Below, piece by piece: positions 6,571 through 8,740 of a stretch of 8,740 nucleotides of DNA. The position numbers and the translations under genes were made by a program. The DNA comes from an uncultured Erysipelotrichaceae bacterium. Its GTDB lineage: Bacteria; Bacillota_I; Bacilli_A; RF39; UBA660. The DNA is taken from positions 1 to 8,740 of the forward strand of contig CACXJP010000059.1 of assembly GCA_902768065.1 (NCBI GenBank), given 5' to 3'. Position 1 is the stretch's first letter, and each line of letters starts with the position of its first letter. The notes under the pieces are model-generated. The model was given only the letters and a program-made list of their open reading frames with translations. It had not been told where the DNA came from and did not search any database.

Positions 6571-8172
6571 TTAAGCTACTAATACTTTTTGTTCTTGTTG
6601 CAACTCCTTATTTAACTCACTAACTTTATCTGATAAAGCTTGTGCTTCATCAACTTTTCCCTCATTATATAATTCTGTAATTTGTTGCATCATTTCTTCC
6701 ATTTGTTCCTCTTTAGTTTTTTCAACTGGGAATGGAATAACATTAGAGTTATTTTCAGCTACAGGCTGTTCTACAGCAACTGAGTTTGCAGTTTCAAAAG
6801 CTGTAGGTACTGCAACAGCTACATCACCCTCATTAGCTATTTCTACGCTTTCACTAACCGGTTGTTCTACAGTCACACCAGTTTCAGTTTGATTGGAAAA
6901 TTTAAAGAATTGTTTTGCCGTCAAAAGAGACTCATTTGTTCCTTTTGATGCTCTTAACTTAGATACCTGATTTGCAGTTGTCAAAATTGCTCTTGGTTGA
7001 TTATTATCAGCTTTAACAAATGTTATTATTTCACTTTCATCAATAACAACACCATCAGAATCAGTAACAACTTCCGGTACAACTTCCTCCTGTTTTTCAA
7101 GAGTTGAACCCTGGGTATTATTATCTGCGCCACTAATTTCTGGAATAACTACATTCTGTGCAGTATCTGAATTAACAGTCTCATCAGCAACAGAACCCAA
7201 TTCATCAGACTTATCATCATTTGCACCTACGGCCTCATTAACAACAGGAATTACTGGGTCTTGAACTTGAACATCTGACTGTTCATCAGATGAAACTTTT
7301 TCAGTAATAGGAACAGCTTCATCACTAGATTTCTCAGCAATAGGATTATCAACAACAGCAGTAGCACCATTTTCATTTAAACCAAAAATATCTGTTATTG
7401 TTTCCTCTTTTTTCTCTTCCTTTGTAACTGGAAAAACAGGTTCTGAAGATTCAATTATAGGCGCAGCGGCCTCCTCATCAACAACTTCAGTATTATCATT
7501 AGCATTTTCAAAAATATTCGAATCAGATACTAAAGCATCTTCTTCTGGAACTTCAACTCGCTCTTCAGCAACAGGAGGTTCAACAATAGCCTCTTCATTG
7601 TTCTCTTCAACTGTTTCTTGATTAGCTAAGGCTTTAGCCTCTTCTGCATTTCTAGTAGAACGAGCAATTACCTCTGCTATAGAATCATTTTCCTGTAATG
7701 CATTTTCCTCAACTTTTCCCACATCAACAGCATCCGTAATTGGATCAACAGCATTCTCTTGTTCTGGTACATATGAAGCATTTTGCTCTGCAGCAACAGC
7801 ATTCTCTTGCTCCGGTACATATGAAGCATTTTGCTCTGCAGCTATAGCATTTTGTTGCTCAACATAATGAGATACTATTTCAGCAAGACTTTCATTCTCT
7901 AAAAACCTTAAATCTCTAGAAAAAGAATCTAGTAATTGTAATGTTTCATTCAGTTTATTTGAAACGTTTAAAATAGATAGTAAAGTTCTTTCATGTTTAT
8001 CACATAACTCTATCATTTTGCTTCTTAGATCAGATTCATCAGCTTCTGCAATTTTTTCTCGAATATCAGCTAACTTACTGCTTTCAGCATTAACAACATC
8101 AAATAAAATAGATTTTAAATTTTTTGAAGCTACTTCATATTTTTTGTCATCAAAAACATACTCTGTATACAT
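6571..8172 (-). CDS. Large acidic low-complexity protein with tandem repeats, function unknown
   Basis: I do not recognise this 533-residue protein. It has no signal peptide, membrane segment or LPXTG motif, so it is probably cytoplasmic. Residues 1-105 look like a folded, charged, helical or coiled-coil domain (from MYTEYVFDDKKYEV through FLENESLAEIV). Residues about 105-375 are a Glu/Asp/Val/Ala/Asn-rich, probably disordered region beginning with two near-identical 16-residue repeats (about 111-142, unit AAEQNASYVPEQENAV) and a degenerate earlier copy. A less biased island follows at about 380-427 (EIITFVKADNNQPRAILTT, then LLTAKQFFKF). The C-terminus (about 485-525) is a predicted helical hairpin (EEQMEEMMQQITELYNEGK). 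The start ATG 8172 has AGGTGG 8 nt upstream. It lies 18 bp after a DUF1292-like gene and shares its promoter. A scaffold or adaptor role would fit the architecture but is speculation. Confidence 0.8.
   Translation of the reverse strand: MYTEYVFDDKKYEVASKNLKSILFDVVNAESSKLADIREKIAEADESDLRSKMIELCDKHERTLLSILNVSNKLNETLQLLDSFSRDLRFLENESLAEIVSHYVEQQNAIAAEQNASYVPEQENAVAAEQNASYVPEQENAVDPITDAVDVGKVEENALQENDSIAEVIARSTRNAEEAKALANQETVEENNEEAIVEPPVAEERVEVPEEDALVSDSNIFENANDNTEVVDEEAAAPIIESSEPVFPVTKEEKKEETITDIFGLNENGATAVVDNPIAEKSSDEAVPITEKVSSDEQSDVQVQDPVIPVVNEAVGANDDKSDELGSVADETVNSDTAQNVVIPEISGADNNTQGSTLEKQEEVVPEVVTDSDGVVIDESEIITFVKADNNQPRAILTTANQVSKLRASKGTNESLLTAKQFFKFSNQTETGVTVEQPVSESVEIANEGDVAVAVPTAFETANSVAVEQPVAENNSNVIPFPVEKTKEEQMEEMMQQITELYNEGKVDEAQALSDKVSELNKELQQEQKVLVA
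7748..7843 (-). repeat. 48-bp tandem repeat (two copies) inside the acidic protein gene
   Basis: Copy 1 spans 7748-7795 and copy 2 spans 7796-7843. They differ at only three bases, all silent, and each encodes the same 16 residues. A shorter degenerate third unit follows from 7844. The exact multiple of three keeps the frame. The high identity points to recent duplication. Confidence 0.9.
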
Positions 8173-8190
8173 CTAATTCACCACCTATAT

Positions 8191-8451
8191 TTAAGCGTTA
8201 GCAATCCTCTTAAGTAAAGTTTGGACATTTGTCCACTCATTTTCATCAGTTATTTCTTCTATCAATAAACTAGAACCATTATTAACTATTCTAGAAATAT
8301 ATATAACCTCATCATTTTCGGCGCCACTTTTTTCACCCTTAGAATAAACAACATAATTTGTTTGATCATCGTCACTAAATAAAAAAGTTATAAGTTCTGC
8401 ATCTAAAGAACTTCCATCACCATATGTAATTCTAATTCTTTTTTTATCCAT
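8191..8451 (-). CDS. Small DUF1292-like protein
   Basis: The 86-residue acidic protein resembles the DUF1292 (YrzB-type) family common in Bacillota, whose function is not established. What fits is the order of elements: a strand-rich start (RIRITYGDGSSLDAELITFLF), a middle strand with Tyr and Val (NYVVYSKGE), then VIYISRIV, and the acidic ending IEEITDENEWTNVQTLLKRI, close to the family's 'I-x-D-D-E-E-W' tail. No catalytic motif, signal peptide or membrane segment is visible. ATG 8451 is preceded by AGAGGG at 9 nt spacing and by a strong promoter. It is the first gene of the operon, 18 bp ahead of the large acidic protein, so the two are probably made together. The family call is from pattern memory and needs a profile search. 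Confidence 0.7.
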   Translation of the reverse strand: MDKKRIRITYGDGSSLDAELITFLFSDDDQTNYVVYSKGEKSGAENDEVIYISRIVNNGSSLLIEEITDENEWTNVQTLLKRIANA

Positions 8452-8478
8452 AGTAAAAATCCCTCTATCCTAAAATAT

Positions 8479-8507
8479 ATTATACATTTTTTTTCATAAT
8501 AAGTAAA
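8479..8507 (-). promoter_or_regulatory. Sigma-A type promoter of the DUF1292-like / acidic protein operon
   Basis: On the minus strand -35 TTTACT (8502-8507, 4 of 6 to consensus), a 17-nt spacer and a perfect -10 TATAAT (8479-8484) are visible. Transcription would start near 8472 with a leader of about 20 nt. It probably drives all genes down to galE, unless the stem-loop at 6520-6545 interrupts. Confidence 0.75.
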
Positions 8508-8531
8508 CAGCAAACACAAATAACTGATAAT

Positions 8532-8560
8532 AAAAAAAGATAGAATTTACATCTATCTTT
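8532..8560 (-). terminator. Intrinsic terminator of the upstream membrane protein gene
   Basis: On the minus strand a 9-bp stem AAAGATAGA/TCTATCTTT surrounds a 7-nt loop and runs into seven Ts (8538-8532). It begins 3 nt after the stop codon at 8564-8566 and isolates the next promoter. Confidence 0.85.
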
Positions 8561-8563
8561 ACA

Positions 8564-8740
8564 CTACTTAAAATTAAACATTAACCATTCAGGTCTTAAT
8601 AATAATAGTATACCTATTAAAATCATTATTATTCCACCCAATAAATGTGAAAACTTATTATATTTAGTAGATATACCTGTTACCTTCATTGTAAACATTG
8701 CAATAAAGAAAACAACCAAATCATCTATTAAAAAGAAGAA
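8564..8740 (-). CDS. Polytopic membrane protein, C-terminal 58 residues (partial)
   Basis: An open frame enters from beyond base 8740 and ends with TAG at 8566-8564, giving 58 residues. Two hydrophobic segments are visible: about 1-17 (FFFLIDDLVVFFIAMF) and about 32-49 (HLLGGIIMILIGILLLL). They are joined by a short charged loop (KVTGISTKYNKF), and the tail is RPEWLMFNFK. The pattern of a final membrane helix preceded by a 'YNKFSHLLGG' loop recalls the last helices of CcdA/DsbD-like thiol-transport membrane proteins. With only the end visible and no cysteine pair present, this is a guess. The frame is convincing because the stop sits 3 nt before a good terminator. The start and most of the protein lie outside the window. 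Confidence 0.75.
   Translation of the reverse strand, partial: FFFLIDDLVVFFIAMFTMKVTGISTKYNKFSHLLGGIIMILIGILLLLRPEWLMFNFK

Noticed and set aside
7748..7860. Tandem repeat considered as a CRISPR array
   Set aside because: The copies are directly adjacent without spacers, in frame, and encode a peptide repeat.
1..8740. Mycoplasma-type genetic code (UGA = Trp)
   Set aside because: All main genes are full length under the standard code and the Trp codons checked are TGG, so no reassignment is needed.

Overview
The window is a strongly AT-rich stretch of bacterial chromosome in which every supported gene lies on the minus strand, so transcription runs from high to low coordinates. Strong Shine-Dalgarno sites, sigma-A type promoters with perfect TATAAT boxes, short hairpin/U-tract terminators and the gene set (Lon, trigger factor, GalE, a DUF1292-like protein) suggest a low-GC Bacillota or Mycoplasmatota-related host, such as an RF39-type or Erysipelotrichia-like gut lineage. 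This placement is inference, not a database match. Tryptophan is encoded by TGG where checked, and the reading frames stay open under the standard code, so this is not a UGA=Trp mycoplasma. None of the eight visible stop codons is TGA.

Layout in transcription order. (1) 8740-8564: the C-terminal end of a polytopic membrane protein, closed by a hairpin terminator (8532-8560). (2) A promoter at 8479-8507 drives a small DUF1292-like protein (8191-8451), then a 533-residue acidic, low-complexity protein with a tandem repeat (6571-8172). After a 78-bp gap with a long imperfect inverted repeat come a membrane-anchored HExxH protein (5509-6492), a Nudix hydrolase (4982-5500) and UDP-glucose 4-epimerase galE (3977-4981). 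The last three are joined tightly: each downstream Shine-Dalgarno overlaps or abuts the end of the gene before it. The run closes with a terminator at 3953-3978. (3) tig (trigger factor, 2609-3889) has its own promoter and terminator, so it forms a single-gene unit. (4) lon (155-2449) has its own promoter, starts with TTG, and is followed 8 bp later by the start of an unidentified acidic protein that leaves the window at base 1.

How the genes fit together. tig and lon are two protein-quality-control genes, a ribosome-bound chaperone and an ATP-dependent protease, adjacent but separately promoted. The upstream operon mixes recognisable metabolism (galE making UDP-Gal and, from its active-site Cys299, probably UDP-GalNAc; a Nudix hydrolase) with three less understood proteins. 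The most promising unknowns are the extracellular HESYH protein and the long acidic repeat protein paired with the DUF1292-like protein. A surface or envelope theme for galE and the anchored peptidase is plausible but unproven. No RNA genes, mobile elements or CRISPR arrays are visible, and no stretch longer than about 160 bp lacks a gene.
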